Source: Candidatus Tectimicrobiota bacterium (GTDB lineage Bacteria; JACPUC01). From it: a stretch of 64,000 bases of DNA. Every line of letters starts with the position of its first letter. The first letter of the stretch is position 1. Positions 28,221 through 36,031 of the stretch are shown here, piece by piece. The notes beneath the pieces were generated by a model, which worked only from the letters and a program-made list of their open reading frames with translations, made no database searches and was not told the origin of the DNA. The position numbers and the translations under genes were made by a program. Location of the stretch: positions 20,357 to 84,356 of the forward strand of contig JACPUC010000025.1 in NCBI GenBank assembly GCA_016192455.1, given 5' to 3'.

Positions 28221-28319
28221 ATGAAAGGAGTGAATGGAGCAGAGAAGGGAAACGCCTGGCTCGGCGTGGGTCGATTCCAGCTCGCCGAGGCGAAAGCTGC
28301 TGCTCTGCCACCACCATGA
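28221..28319 (+). CDS. possible 32-residue leader ORF
   Basis: ATG at 28221, in frame to a TGA at 28317-28319 that overlaps the MocA-like ATG (ATGA at 28316-28319). The peptide begins MKGVNGAEKGNAWLGV and ends in three prolines. It would be leaderless, because the ATG falls at the predicted transcript start, and it could couple translation to the next gene. A 32-codon frame in GC-rich DNA can easily be chance, so this is only a candidate. Confidence 0.2.
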   Translation: MKGVNGAEKGNAWLGVGRFQLAEAKAAALPPP

Positions 28320-28921
28320 GCGCCATGAAGTTCGTTTGCATCCTCTTGGCGGCCGGTCAATCCGTCCGCATGGGCCGCACGAAGCAACTGCTGCCGTGGG
28401 GTGCAAAGACCATCCTTGAGGCCACGATCCAGCATTACCTGGCTGCCGGGTTGGACCATCCCTATGTCGTCATCGGCAGTGATGCCGAGCGGCTGCGGGT
28501 GCTCTTGAAAACCGCGCCGGTGCACCTCGTCTTCAACCCCCACTTCCCCGAGGGCATGGGCGCCTCGCTGCGGGTGGGGGTCCAGGCCGCGCCGCGCGAC
28601 TGGGATGCCCTGGTCATTGGCCTTGGTGATCAGCCCACCCTCTCGGAGGCAACCATTCAGGCGGTGCTGGACGCCTACCGTGGCGATCCTCGCCCCATCG
28701 CCGTCCCCACCTATCAGGGCCGGCGCGGGCACCCGGTGGTAATCGGCCGGCGCTTCGCCGCGGAGCTCCAGGGGCTCAGCGGCGACATCGGTTGCCGCAA
28801 GCTCCTGGCGGCTCATCCCGATGATGTCTGCGAGGTCGCCGTCGATGACCCCGGCGTCATCTGCGATATCGATACCCCCGAGGAGTACGCCGAAGCGCTG
28901 GCGCGGCTTCCCAAAACGTGA
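28316..28921 (+). CDS. MocA-like molybdenum cofactor cytidylyltransferase
   Basis: 201-residue nucleotidyltransferase with the signature LLAAGQSVRMGRTKQLLPW and the substrate-loop motif GLGDQPTLSEATI. Proteins of this MocA/MobA-like group add CMP (or another nucleotide) to molybdopterin, as required by xanthine-dehydrogenase-family enzymes. The C-terminal RGHPVVIGRRF and CDIDTPEEY are also typical. It begins the plus-strand set yqeB, yqeC, xdhC, coxD-like and coxE-like, which supports a role in molybdenum hydroxylase maturation. Start at ATG 28316; an ATG three codons later is also possible. Confidence 0.88.
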   Translation: MSAMKFVCILLAAGQSVRMGRTKQLLPWGAKTILEATIQHYLAAGLDHPYVVIGSDAERLRVLLKTAPVHLVFNPHFPEGMGASLRVGVQAAPRDWDALVIGLGDQPTLSEATIQAVLDAYRGDPRPIAVPTYQGRRGHPVVIGRRFAAELQGLSGDIGCRKLLAAHPDDVCEVAVDDPGVICDIDTPEEYAEALARLPKT

Positions 28922-29212
28922 GTCGAAACCGCGGCGAGGGTGCGCCGGAAATTCGCTGCGGCATGGCGGTTGGCGGTTCGGCGGGGCGCCTGCGGCGAAG
29001 CGAGGTCTCGGCGCGCAGCCCATCCGCGCCGGCATCTCAGGCGGAAGGGCGGCCATCGCGCCGGCCTTCCAAACCCCCAGCCGCCGCGCAGCAGGACTCC
29101 CCGCGCTTCCTTCCCGCGGCGGGCGGGGGCGAGGCGAAGCTGCCGAGCGGAATCAATCATCTCTTTTTGCCCCAAGTGCTCCTACCACGACGATGAGGAG
29201 GCGGGTGCACGC

Positions 29213-30124
29213 ATGACATCCATTCCTGAGTGCAAGGTCTTCATCCGCGGCGCGGGTGAGCAGGCAAGCGGCGTTGGGCATCGCCTGGCGCGCTGCGGCT
29301 TTCACGTCTGCATGGCGGAGGTGGCCCGTCCTCTCGCGGTGCGCCGCGAGGTGGCGTTCTGCGAGGCGGTGCTGGATGGCACCAAGACGGTCGAGGGAAT
29401 CGAGGGCATCCTGGCCCATTCCGTTGCGGACGTGACAGAGACCTGGAGGCGCCGCAGGATCGCCGTGGTGGTGGACCCGGAGTGCAGCCTCTGCGCCGAG
29501 TTGCGGCCGCACGTCGTCGTCGATGCCATCCTCGCCAAGCGGAACATCGGCACCCACATGAAACTGGCGCCCCTGGTCATCGGCCTGGGTCCGGGATTTA
29601 CGGCCGGGATGGACGTGCACGCCGTGGTTGAAACGAATCGCGGCCATGATCTCGGCCGGGTCATTCTCAGCGGCAGCGCCGAGCCGGACACCGGGGTCCC
29701 CGGCAGCATCGGTGGCTACTCCATTGAGCGCGTCTTGCGCTCGCCGTGCGCGGGCCACCTGAAAGCGGTGCGCCACATCGGCGATGCCGTGGCGGCGGGT
29801 GAGGTGATCTGCACCGTCAATGGCAACATCGTCAACACAACGATCAGCGGGGTGCTGCGCGGCCTGCTGCGCGATGATCTGGTAGTCCCGGCGGGGTTCA
29901 AGCTCGGCGATGTTGATCCGCGCGCCGCCCGCGAGGCCTGCTTCACCATCTCCGACAAGGCACGCGCCATCGGCGGCGGCGTCCTCGAAGCCATCCTCAT
30001 GCACCTCTATGGCATACGCTCCGTCGGCGCCCCGCAACCCGCAGGAATGGAGGCAGGGAAGCCACAGGCGGCCCCGACACGCGGCGGTGTCACAGGCGCC
30101 TCGCCGTCGCGGACGGCTTCGTGA
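29213..30124 (+). CDS. yqeB: YqeB-type selenium-dependent molybdenum hydroxylase maturation protein
   Basis: 303-residue protein of the EF2563/YqeB family, linked by gene neighbourhood to selenium-dependent molybdenum hydroxylases. It contains a dinucleotide-binding-like N-terminus (VFIRGAGEQASGVGHRLARC, of which RGAGEQASGVGHRL is characteristic), then GLGPGFTAGMDVHAVVETNRGH, the family's most conserved region. Start is the ATG at 29213, preceded by GAGGAGG; the upstream frame is non-conserved. yqeC begins 10 bp after its stop. The C-terminal 30 residues are Gly/Ala/Pro-rich. Whether selenium is used here cannot be told from the window, as no selD or selenoprotein is present. Confidence 0.88.
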   Translation: MTSIPECKVFIRGAGEQASGVGHRLARCGFHVCMAEVARPLAVRREVAFCEAVLDGTKTVEGIEGILAHSVADVTETWRRRRIAVVVDPECSLCAELRPHVVVDAILAKRNIGTHMKLAPLVIGLGPGFTAGMDVHAVVETNRGHDLGRVILSGSAEPDTGVPGSIGGYSIERVLRSPCAGHLKAVRHIGDAVAAGEVICTVNGNIVNTTISGVLRGLLRDDLVVPAGFKLGDVDPRAAREACFTISDKARAIGGGVLEAILMHLYGIRSVGAPQPAGMEAGKPQAAPTRGGVTGASPSRTAS

Positions 30125-30134
30125 GGCAGGCGCC

Positions 30135-31028
30135 ATGAGCGAACAGCCCGCCAATGCGCGGCGCCTCCGCCCGGGGGGTGAGCCGTCGTTGACGACGGCC
30201 CTGGAGCTGCAAGGGGGAACCCTGCTGGCGCTCGTGGGGGGCGGCGGCAAGACGTCGCTCATGTACGCGGCCGCCGAGGAATTGGCGGCGGCGGGGCGCC
30301 GGGTGGTCTGCACGACGACGACGAAGATCTTCCCCCCCGCGGCCGATCAGCATGATCGCCTCCTCCTGAACGCTGACGCGGACGCGCTGCGGGCCCAGCT
30401 CCAGGAGGTCTTCGCGCCCGATCGGCGCAGCGCCGAGGGGGGCAGCGGCGGGCGGGCGCGGCAGCCCCGCGTCGTGGTGGCGCGCCGGCTGATCGAGAAC
30501 GGCAAGCTGGAGGGCGTGCCGGCGCAGTGGCCGCTCGAGTTCTTGCGCCGCGGTCTGGCGGACGTTGTCCTGGTGGAGGCCGACGGCGCGGCTCGCAAGC
30601 CCTTCAAGGCGCCGGCGGCGCACGAGCCGGTGTTGCCCGAGGGCGCCACCATGGTGGCGGCCGTGGTCGGCCTCGACGCCCTGGGCAGCCCCCTCGACGC
30701 CGAACACGTTTTCCGGCCAGAGATGGTCGCCGAACTCTGCGCCCAAGCCATGGGCTCGGAGGTCAGCATTCCCAGCATCACAAGGGTGCTCCTTAGCCCC
30801 CGTGGCTTTCTCAAGGATGTGCCCGAAGGGATTGCGTTCTGCGCCGTGGTGAATAAAGTTGACGGTGCCGCTCAACTCCCACTCGCAAGCAAACTCGGAA
30901 TGTCTATACTTAGGTGTGGGGGGAGGCGTGTGCGCCGCGTGATCCTGACGCGCCTGCATCCCTCCCCGACGGTGCTGGCAATCCTGCTCCCAGAGGTGCT
31001 GTCCTCTCCGACCAGCCCATGGGCCTAG
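30135..31028 (+). CDS. yqeC: YqeC-type selenium-cofactor biosynthesis protein
   Basis: 297-residue putative GTP/ATP-binding protein of the YqeC family, paired with YqeB in organisms that mature selenium-dependent molybdenum hydroxylases. Glycine-rich P-loop-like motif LVGGGGKTSLMYA near residue 35, then VCTTTTKIFPP, VVLVEADGAARKPFKAPAAHEP and VVNKVDG, all family hallmarks. The ATG at 30135 follows yqeB by 10 bp, so it is in the same operon. The reaction is not established experimentally; the family is known mainly from genomic context. Confidence 0.88.
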   Translation: MSEQPANARRLRPGGEPSLTTALELQGGTLLALVGGGGKTSLMYAAAEELAAAGRRVVCTTTTKIFPPAADQHDRLLLNADADALRAQLQEVFAPDRRSAEGGSGGRARQPRVVVARRLIENGKLEGVPAQWPLEFLRRGLADVVLVEADGAARKPFKAPAAHEPVLPEGATMVAAVVGLDALGSPLDAEHVFRPEMVAELCAQAMGSEVSIPSITRVLLSPRGFLKDVPEGIAFCAVVNKVDGAAQLPLASKLGMSILRCGGRRVRRVILTRLHPSPTVLAILLPEVLSSPTSPWA

Positions 31029-31158
31029 AGGGGACCGCGGCGCGCGCGGCGTCTCTCCCTTCTGCATGGTGCTTCTGGGAGGGAAGGGCGCTTCAGCATC
31101 GAGGTGCGCTTCAGGCAAGGCGACGCAGAACGATAGGCAACACAGGAGAGTCTCATTC

Positions 31159-32265
31159 ATGGATCCGGTGTTTGATGAGATCGTCCGGCTGCAGGAAGAG
31201 GGGGAAGTCGGCGCGCTGTCCACGATCATCTCCTCGAAGGGCTCATTGCCCATGAGTGGGCGCGCCAAGATGCTGGTGAAGGCGGACGGCACCTTCGTCG
31301 GCACCGTGGGTGGCGGCTGTCTCGAAGCCGACGTCTGGGCCGCGTCGCAAGAGGTCATCGAACAGGGCGTCCCGAAGGTCTCCAGCTTCACGCTTACCGA
31401 AGAGGAGGCCGGCGAGAGCGGCCTGATCTGCGGCGGCAGGGTGAGCGTCTTCACCGAGCCGGTCCTGCCCTCGGTCATGAATGATATCTATCGGGAGCTA
31501 TTGCGCATCAGCCACGAAGAGGGCAAGGTGGTGCTGGCCACTATCGTCAAACCGGACCGCACCAGGTGGGGCGACCATCGCAAGGTGCTCATGCAGGAGA
31601 GCGGGCGCCTGATCGGCAGCTTTGGCGGGGGCAAGGTGGAGAGCCAGGTGGTGGACGCCTGCCACCAGGCACTCGAGGACAACCTGCCGCGCAGCTTCAG
31701 CCTCGAGCTCAGCGAGGAGGAGGTGGAACGGCTCGATCTGCCACGCCAGATCGAGGTCTTTATCGAACCGTTCTTCTCGCAGCCGGTCATGTACCTCTTG
31801 GGCGGCGGTCACGTCTCGAAGTTCATCTCGAGGGTGGCGCATCTGGCCGGCTTCAAGGTGGTCGTCATCGATGATCGCCCCATGTTCGCCAACCCGGAGC
31901 GTTTCCCGGACGCCGCCCAGACCATCGTGGACGACTTCGTGAAAGTCTTCGATCAGCTCACCGTGAACGACCGCTCCTACCTCGTCGTGGTCACCCGCGG
32001 CCACCAATGGGATGGCCCGATCCTCGAGCAGATCTACCAGCGTGGCCTGCAGCCGCGCTACCTCGGCATGATCGGCAGCAAGGCGAAGAAGAAGGTGATG
32101 TGGCGCCAGCTCAAGGAGAAGGGCCTCTCCCAGGAGTTCCTCGATTCCGTGCACTCGCCGATGGGGCTCAGTATCGGCGCCGACAGCCCCGGTGAAATTG
32201 CAGTGAGCGTGGTGGCGGAGTGCATCCTGGCGCGGCGCGGACCACACAAGCGTTTAAACTTCTGA
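31159..32265 (+). CDS. XdhC family molybdenum hydroxylase maturation factor
   Basis: 368-residue XdhC/CoxI-family protein. These bind molybdenum cofactor, promote its sulfuration and deliver it to xanthine-dehydrogenase-type apoenzymes. The N-terminal XdhC_CoxI domain has ALSTIISSKGSLPMSGRAKM and GTVGGGCLEADV, and a second copy-like segment GSFGGGKVESQVV. The C-terminal Rossmann domain contains YLLGGGHVSKF, VVVIDDRPMFANPERFP, VVTRGH and YLGMIGSKAKKK. The ATG at 31159 has AGGAGAG 8 bases upstream. It sits 130 bp after yqeC. Confidence 0.92.
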   Translation: MDPVFDEIVRLQEEGEVGALSTIISSKGSLPMSGRAKMLVKADGTFVGTVGGGCLEADVWAASQEVIEQGVPKVSSFTLTEEEAGESGLICGGRVSVFTEPVLPSVMNDIYRELLRISHEEGKVVLATIVKPDRTRWGDHRKVLMQESGRLIGSFGGGKVESQVVDACHQALEDNLPRSFSLELSEEEVERLDLPRQIEVFIEPFFSQPVMYLLGGGHVSKFISRVAHLAGFKVVVIDDRPMFANPERFPDAAQTIVDDFVKVFDQLTVNDRSYLVVVTRGHQWDGPILEQIYQRGLQPRYLGMIGSKAKKKVMWRQLKEKGLSQEFLDSVHSPMGLSIGADSPGEIAVSVVAECILARRGPHKRLNF

Positions 32266-32465
32266 GCACTCCGTGCTACCCTGCGTGTTCTGTGGCAGGC
32301 GCGGCCGGCGCCCGGCAGGTCTCGGTGACACCCCTGCGGAGATCGTTCCGATAACCCTACCAGTGCAAGGTGATGAGGTAACGGCGCGGCGCCGGAGCGG
32401 GTTGGGTCGTCGCGGTATCGTTGTGACCGGTTGACATGAAGCATGCACCAAGTGAGGACCCCAGC

Positions 32466-33371
32466 ATGTTCGAGAGTATTGAGGACGTTCTGAAACGCCT
32501 TGAGGGGGAGCTCTACGTCAGCGATCGTGCCCTGGCGACGAGCATCTTCCTCTCCCACAAGCTGAAGAAACCAATCTTTCTTGAGGGCGAGGCGGGGGTC
32601 GGCAAGACGGAGGTGGCCAAGGTGATGAGCCGCATCATGCGCACCAAGCTCATCCGCCTGCAATGCTATGAAGGCCTCGATGCCAACACCGCCCTCTATG
32701 AGTGGAATTACTCGAAGCAGCTCCTGCGCATCCGCCTCGAGGAAGCCAGCAAGGTCTCGCGCGACGACATCGGGCGCGCCATCTTCAGCGAGGAGTTCCT
32801 CATCAAGCGCCCCCTGCTCGAGGCGATCCAGTCCTCCGGCGACAACCCGCCCGTGCTCCTCATCGACGAGATCGACCGCTCCGATGAAGAGTTCGAGGCC
32901 TTCCTCCTCGAGGTGCTCTCCGATTTCCAGATCACCATCCCGGAGATCGGCACCATCAAGGCCAAGCACCATCCCACGGTCATCCTCACCTCGAACCGCA
33001 CGCGCGAAATCCACGACGCCCTGAAACGCCGCTGCCTCTATATGTGGATTCCCTACCCGAGCTACGAGAAGGAGTTCCACATCGTCACGCTGAAGGTGCC
33101 GGAAATCCGCGAGGCGCTCGCCAACCAGGTTTGCCAGTTCATGCAGATTGTGCGCAATATTGAGTTCTACAAGCGCCCAGGCATCGCCGAAACCCTCGAT
33201 TGGGCCCGCGCCCTCCTGCACATGAACTGTGATGACCTGGAGCCCGAGGTGGTGGAGGAGACGCTCGGCTGCATCTTCAAGTACCAGGAAGACATCACCA
33301 AGATCAAAGACGAAGGGATTGAATCGCTGCTCAACCGCATTGATGCCGGCAGATCGATCGTCGCCGGCTAG
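32466..33371 (+). CDS. CoxD-type MoxR AAA+ ATPase
   Basis: 301-residue AAA+ ATPase of the MoxR/CoxD group. Walker A EGEAGVGKTEVAK, Walker B VLLIDEIDRSDEEFEAFLLE (core LLIDEIDR), sensor 1 ILTSNRTREIHDALKRRCLY with the arginine finger region (core TSNRTREIHDALKRR). In carbon monoxide dehydrogenase bacteria CoxD acts with the VWA protein CoxE to finish the Mo active site, and the order here (XdhC, CoxD-like, CoxE-like) fits that. The ATG at 32466 has GAGGA upstream; a 30-bp longer ATG start at 32436 is possible. Confidence 0.9.
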   Translation: MFESIEDVLKRLEGELYVSDRALATSIFLSHKLKKPIFLEGEAGVGKTEVAKVMSRIMRTKLIRLQCYEGLDANTALYEWNYSKQLLRIRLEEASKVSRDDIGRAIFSEEFLIKRPLLEAIQSSGDNPPVLLIDEIDRSDEEFEAFLLEVLSDFQITIPEIGTIKAKHHPTVILTSNRTREIHDALKRRCLYMWIPYPSYEKEFHIVTLKVPEIREALANQVCQFMQIVRNIEFYKRPGIAETLDWARALLHMNCDDLEPEVVEETLGCIFKYQEDITKIKDEGIESLLNRIDAGRSIVAG

Positions 33372-33434
33372 AGGGAAGCCGCTCCCCCGCTGGTCGCCGC
33401 GCAGCGGTCTCAGCAAGCCAATGAGGAACCACGA

Positions 33435-34733
33435 GTGCAGCCGCGTGTGTCATCCCCGAAACGATCAGACCTGCGGAAGAAGACGCTCTTCAATAGTCTC
33501 CTGAGCTTCTGTCGCTTGCTGCGGCGCGTGCAGCTCGATGTGACCACGGGGAAAATTTTGGACCTGCATCGCAGCCTGCGCTACCTCGACCTGTCGAATA
33601 AGACGGATTTCTACAACGCCTGCAAGATCAACCTCACCTCCAGCAAGCACGAGATCGACATCTTCGATCAGGTCTTCGCCCAGTTTTGGCGGCGCCTCGA
33701 CACCTCCCCGGAGGAGGCGGGCTGCGCCCCCGAGAACTTCGAGCGCCAGCCGGAGGAGAACATCTTCCCACCCGACCAGCAGACGGACAAGGAGGTGGAG
33801 GAGCCGCAGCCGGGGCAGGATGAGCGCCAGTCAAGCGCCCCCGCCGACGCCTCCGAGACGACGCCGGAGTACCAGGTCCTGGAGAACGAAGAGGCGGAGT
33901 CGACCCGCGAAGATGAGCTCTCCGACCAGCTCAGCCAGGTCCAGGCAATGTCGTACAGCCCGGACGAAGTGTTGCTGCGCAAGGACTTCAGCGATTTCCA
34001 GGAAGAGGAGGCCAGAGAGTTCCGGCGCGCCATCGCCCTGCTGGCGCCGAAAATCGCCACCCGCCTCAGCCGGCGGCGGCATGCCTTCGCCAAGGGGCGC
34101 CTCATCAACCTGCGCACCACGATCCGCAAGAACCTGCGCTACGGCGGCGATATCATCGAGCTGGCGCGCGCCCGGCGACGTATCAAGAAGAACCGTATCG
34201 TCCTCTTCTGCGATGTCAGCGGCTCCATGGACTGCTACAGCAAGTTCCTCATCCAGTTCATCCACAGCATGCAGAACGAGGTGAGCGGCGTGGAAACCGT
34301 GGTCTTCTCCACGCGCATGACGCGCATCACCGGCCTGTTGAAGCGCAAGGGGGTGATGGAAGCGCTCTCCGAGATCGCCATCCACGTGCACGACTGGTCG
34401 GGCGGCACGAACATCGGCAACTCCCTGGCCACCTTGAACTCGCGCTACGGCGGCACCATGCTGAACAACAAGACTATCGTCATCATCATCAGCGATGGCT
34501 GGGACCGCGGCGACACCCAGGTGCTGGAGCGGGAGATCAAGCGCCTGAAGCGGCGCATCGCCAAGCTCATCTGGCTCAATCCCCTCCTGGGCAGCCCCGA
34601 CTACAAGCCGATCTGCAAGGGGATGACGGCGGCGCTGCCGCACTGCGACTACTTCCTGCCGGCGCACAACCTCGAAAGCCTCATGGTGCTCAGCAAGACC
34701 TTGAAGCCGCTCGTGCTCGCCGGCGCGGCGTAA
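33435..34733 (+). CDS. CoxE-type VWA-domain protein
   Basis: 432-residue partner of the AAA+ protein, with a C-terminal von Willebrand A domain. The metal-ion-dependent adhesion site is visible as DVSGSMDCYSKF, with WSGGTNIGNSL and IIISDGWDRGD as the other MIDAS loops. The middle (about residues 90-150) is a Glu/Asp/Gln/Pro-rich disordered linker, and the N-terminus is a CoxE-type helical region. GTG start at 33435 with AGGAA 6 bases upstream, 63 bp after coxD-like. Last gene of the maturation operon, followed by a strong terminator. Confidence 0.9.
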   Translation: MQPRVSSPKRSDLRKKTLFNSLLSFCRLLRRVQLDVTTGKILDLHRSLRYLDLSNKTDFYNACKINLTSSKHEIDIFDQVFAQFWRRLDTSPEEAGCAPENFERQPEENIFPPDQQTDKEVEEPQPGQDERQSSAPADASETTPEYQVLENEEAESTREDELSDQLSQVQAMSYSPDEVLLRKDFSDFQEEEAREFRRAIALLAPKIATRLSRRRHAFAKGRLINLRTTIRKNLRYGGDIIELARARRRIKKNRIVLFCDVSGSMDCYSKFLIQFIHSMQNEVSGVETVVFSTRMTRITGLLKRKGVMEALSEIAIHVHDWSGGTNIGNSLATLNSRYGGTMLNNKTIVIIISDGWDRGDTQVLEREIKRLKRRIAKLIWLNPLLGSPDYKPICKGMTAALPHCDYFLPAHNLESLMVLSKTLKPLVLAGAA

Positions 34734-34779
34734 GGGGGCGTCGGCGAAGACCACACCCAGGCTCCGCCCCGCAGGCCCG

Positions 34780-34812
34780 AAAAAACCCCGGCACGACGGT
34801 GTCGGGGTTTTT
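34780..34812. terminator. bidirectional rho-independent terminator
   Basis: A6, stem CCCCGGCAC, loop GACG, stem GTGTCGGGG, T5. One G-T wobble is in the stem. With A on the left and T on the right it can stop transcription from both sides, as needed between the convergent coxE-like and ubiX genes. Confidence 0.9.
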
Positions 34813-34924
34813 CGTTGCTCACTCGCGCCGCTCAGCCGCCTCAAGGCAGCCTCGCGCGCCACGCTGCCTGGCCGCCCCCCGGCGCCCTGGTTCAGGGCGC
34901 AGGCCGGCGCCGCCGCCTCCCGCC

Positions 34925-35563
34925 TCAGCGGATATCGCCCACCGGGCCCTCGTCCTGGGTGATGACGCTGTCCCCCTCCATGCCCTTCCAGCGTTTCACG
35001 AGCTGGTGCTCAATGCCGAACATATCGAGGGCTCGCCCGCAGGAGTGATCGACCACCTGCTGCAGACTGCGCGGGCGGGAGTAAAAGGAGGGAATCGGCG
35101 GCCAGATGATCGCCCCCATCTCGGTGACGTGCGTCATCATGCGCAGGTGGCCGATATGGAACGGCGCCTCGCGGATCATCAGAACCAGGCGCCGGCGCTC
35201 TTTCAGCACCACGTCGGCGGCGCGCGTCATAAGGTTATCGTTGTACGAGTTGGCGATGCCGGCCAGGGTCTTGATGGAGCACGGTGCGATGATCATGCCT
35301 TCGGTCCTGAAGGAACCGGACGAGATCGAAGCACCGATGTCATACTCATCATGCACCACGTCCGCCAGCTTCGCCAGCTCCCCCACCTTCCAGTCAGTCT
35401 CATGCTCAATGGTGCGCCGCGCCGGGCCCGACATCACGAGGTGGCATTCGATTTCAGGAATCTTGTGCAGCTCCTCGAGGATGCGAACCCCATAGATCGA
35501 ACCAGACGCCCCGGTGATGCCAACGATGATCCGTCGCTTCCCCTTCTCGCCGCCCGTGGACAT
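34925..35563 (-). CDS. ubiX: UbiX flavin prenyltransferase
   Basis: Makes prenylated FMN from FMN and dimethylallyl (pyro)phosphate, the cofactor of UbiD decarboxylases. 212 residues. The nucleotide-binding motif GITGASGSIYGVRILEEL is at the N-terminus; SGSFRTEGMIIAPCSIKTLAGIA (core APCSIKTLAGIA) and RRLVLMIREAPFHIGHLRMM (core REAPFHIGHLRNM-like, here REAPFHIGHLRMM) are classical UbiX/Pad1 motifs. ATG at 35563 chosen over a longer frame to 35578. Both UbiD paralogs are in the same window, 12-20 kb away. The C-terminus is extended relative to short UbiX proteins. Confidence 0.93.
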   Translation of the reverse strand: MSTGGEKGKRRIIVGITGASGSIYGVRILEELHKIPEIECHLVMSGPARRTIEHETDWKVGELAKLADVVHDEYDIGASISSGSFRTEGMIIAPCSIKTLAGIANSYNDNLMTRAADVVLKERRRLVLMIREAPFHIGHLRMMTHVTEMGAIIWPPIPSFYSRPRSLQQVVDHSCGRALDMFGIEHQLVKRWKGMEGDSVITQDEGPVGDIR

Positions 35564-36031
35564 GCGTCGTATCCTCATCGAGGAGCGCCAGGCCCCGCAC
35601 CCTCACGCCGGCCTCGACGCGAGCCTTCCGGCAGGCCTCGCATCGCGGTGCCGTGCGTGCCGATCCTTGTCGCTCTCCTGGTTCCTAACGGGACTGACCT
35701 GCCGCTGCCAAGCGGGGCGCGGTGGGCAGGGATCACCTCTGCAGAACGAAGCGCCTCGCGGCTGCAAACCCAGCGGCGCGCGAGGGGACACGGCTCCCTC
35801 GCGGGTTTCTGCGATCTCACCTGAAAACATCACGGTAGTAGAGGTACACGCCAGCCCGCCGGCAAATGCGAACCGCGCGCTGCGCCGGCGTGCCTCAGCC
35901 CGAACGAGGCCGGCGGCACGGCAGTACGCTAGCAGAACCTCGGCCGAATGTAAATTGGCGCGGCGTCACGCTCCACGCACCACGGCGGCGCGAGAACGGC
36001 CAAGGTCGGCGCGCCCCGGCGGCCGGCTGGC
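35564..36031. other. intergenic region between rluA-type gene and ubiX
   Basis: About 470 bp without a supported gene. It holds a strong inverted repeat, CGCGAGGG (35779-35786) with CCCTCGCG (35796-35803), flanked by outer arms AAACCC (35766-35771) and GGGTTT (35803-35808). The outer arms are separated by an asymmetric bulge. It lies upstream of ubiX and downstream of the pseudouridine synthase gene, so it could be a transcript end or leader structure. No promoter was convincing. Confidence 0.5.

Noticed and set aside
32431-32465. TTGACA upstream of the coxD-like gene as a promoter
   Set aside because: No acceptable -10 follows at 16-18 bases, and the position would put the transcript start inside the coding sequence.
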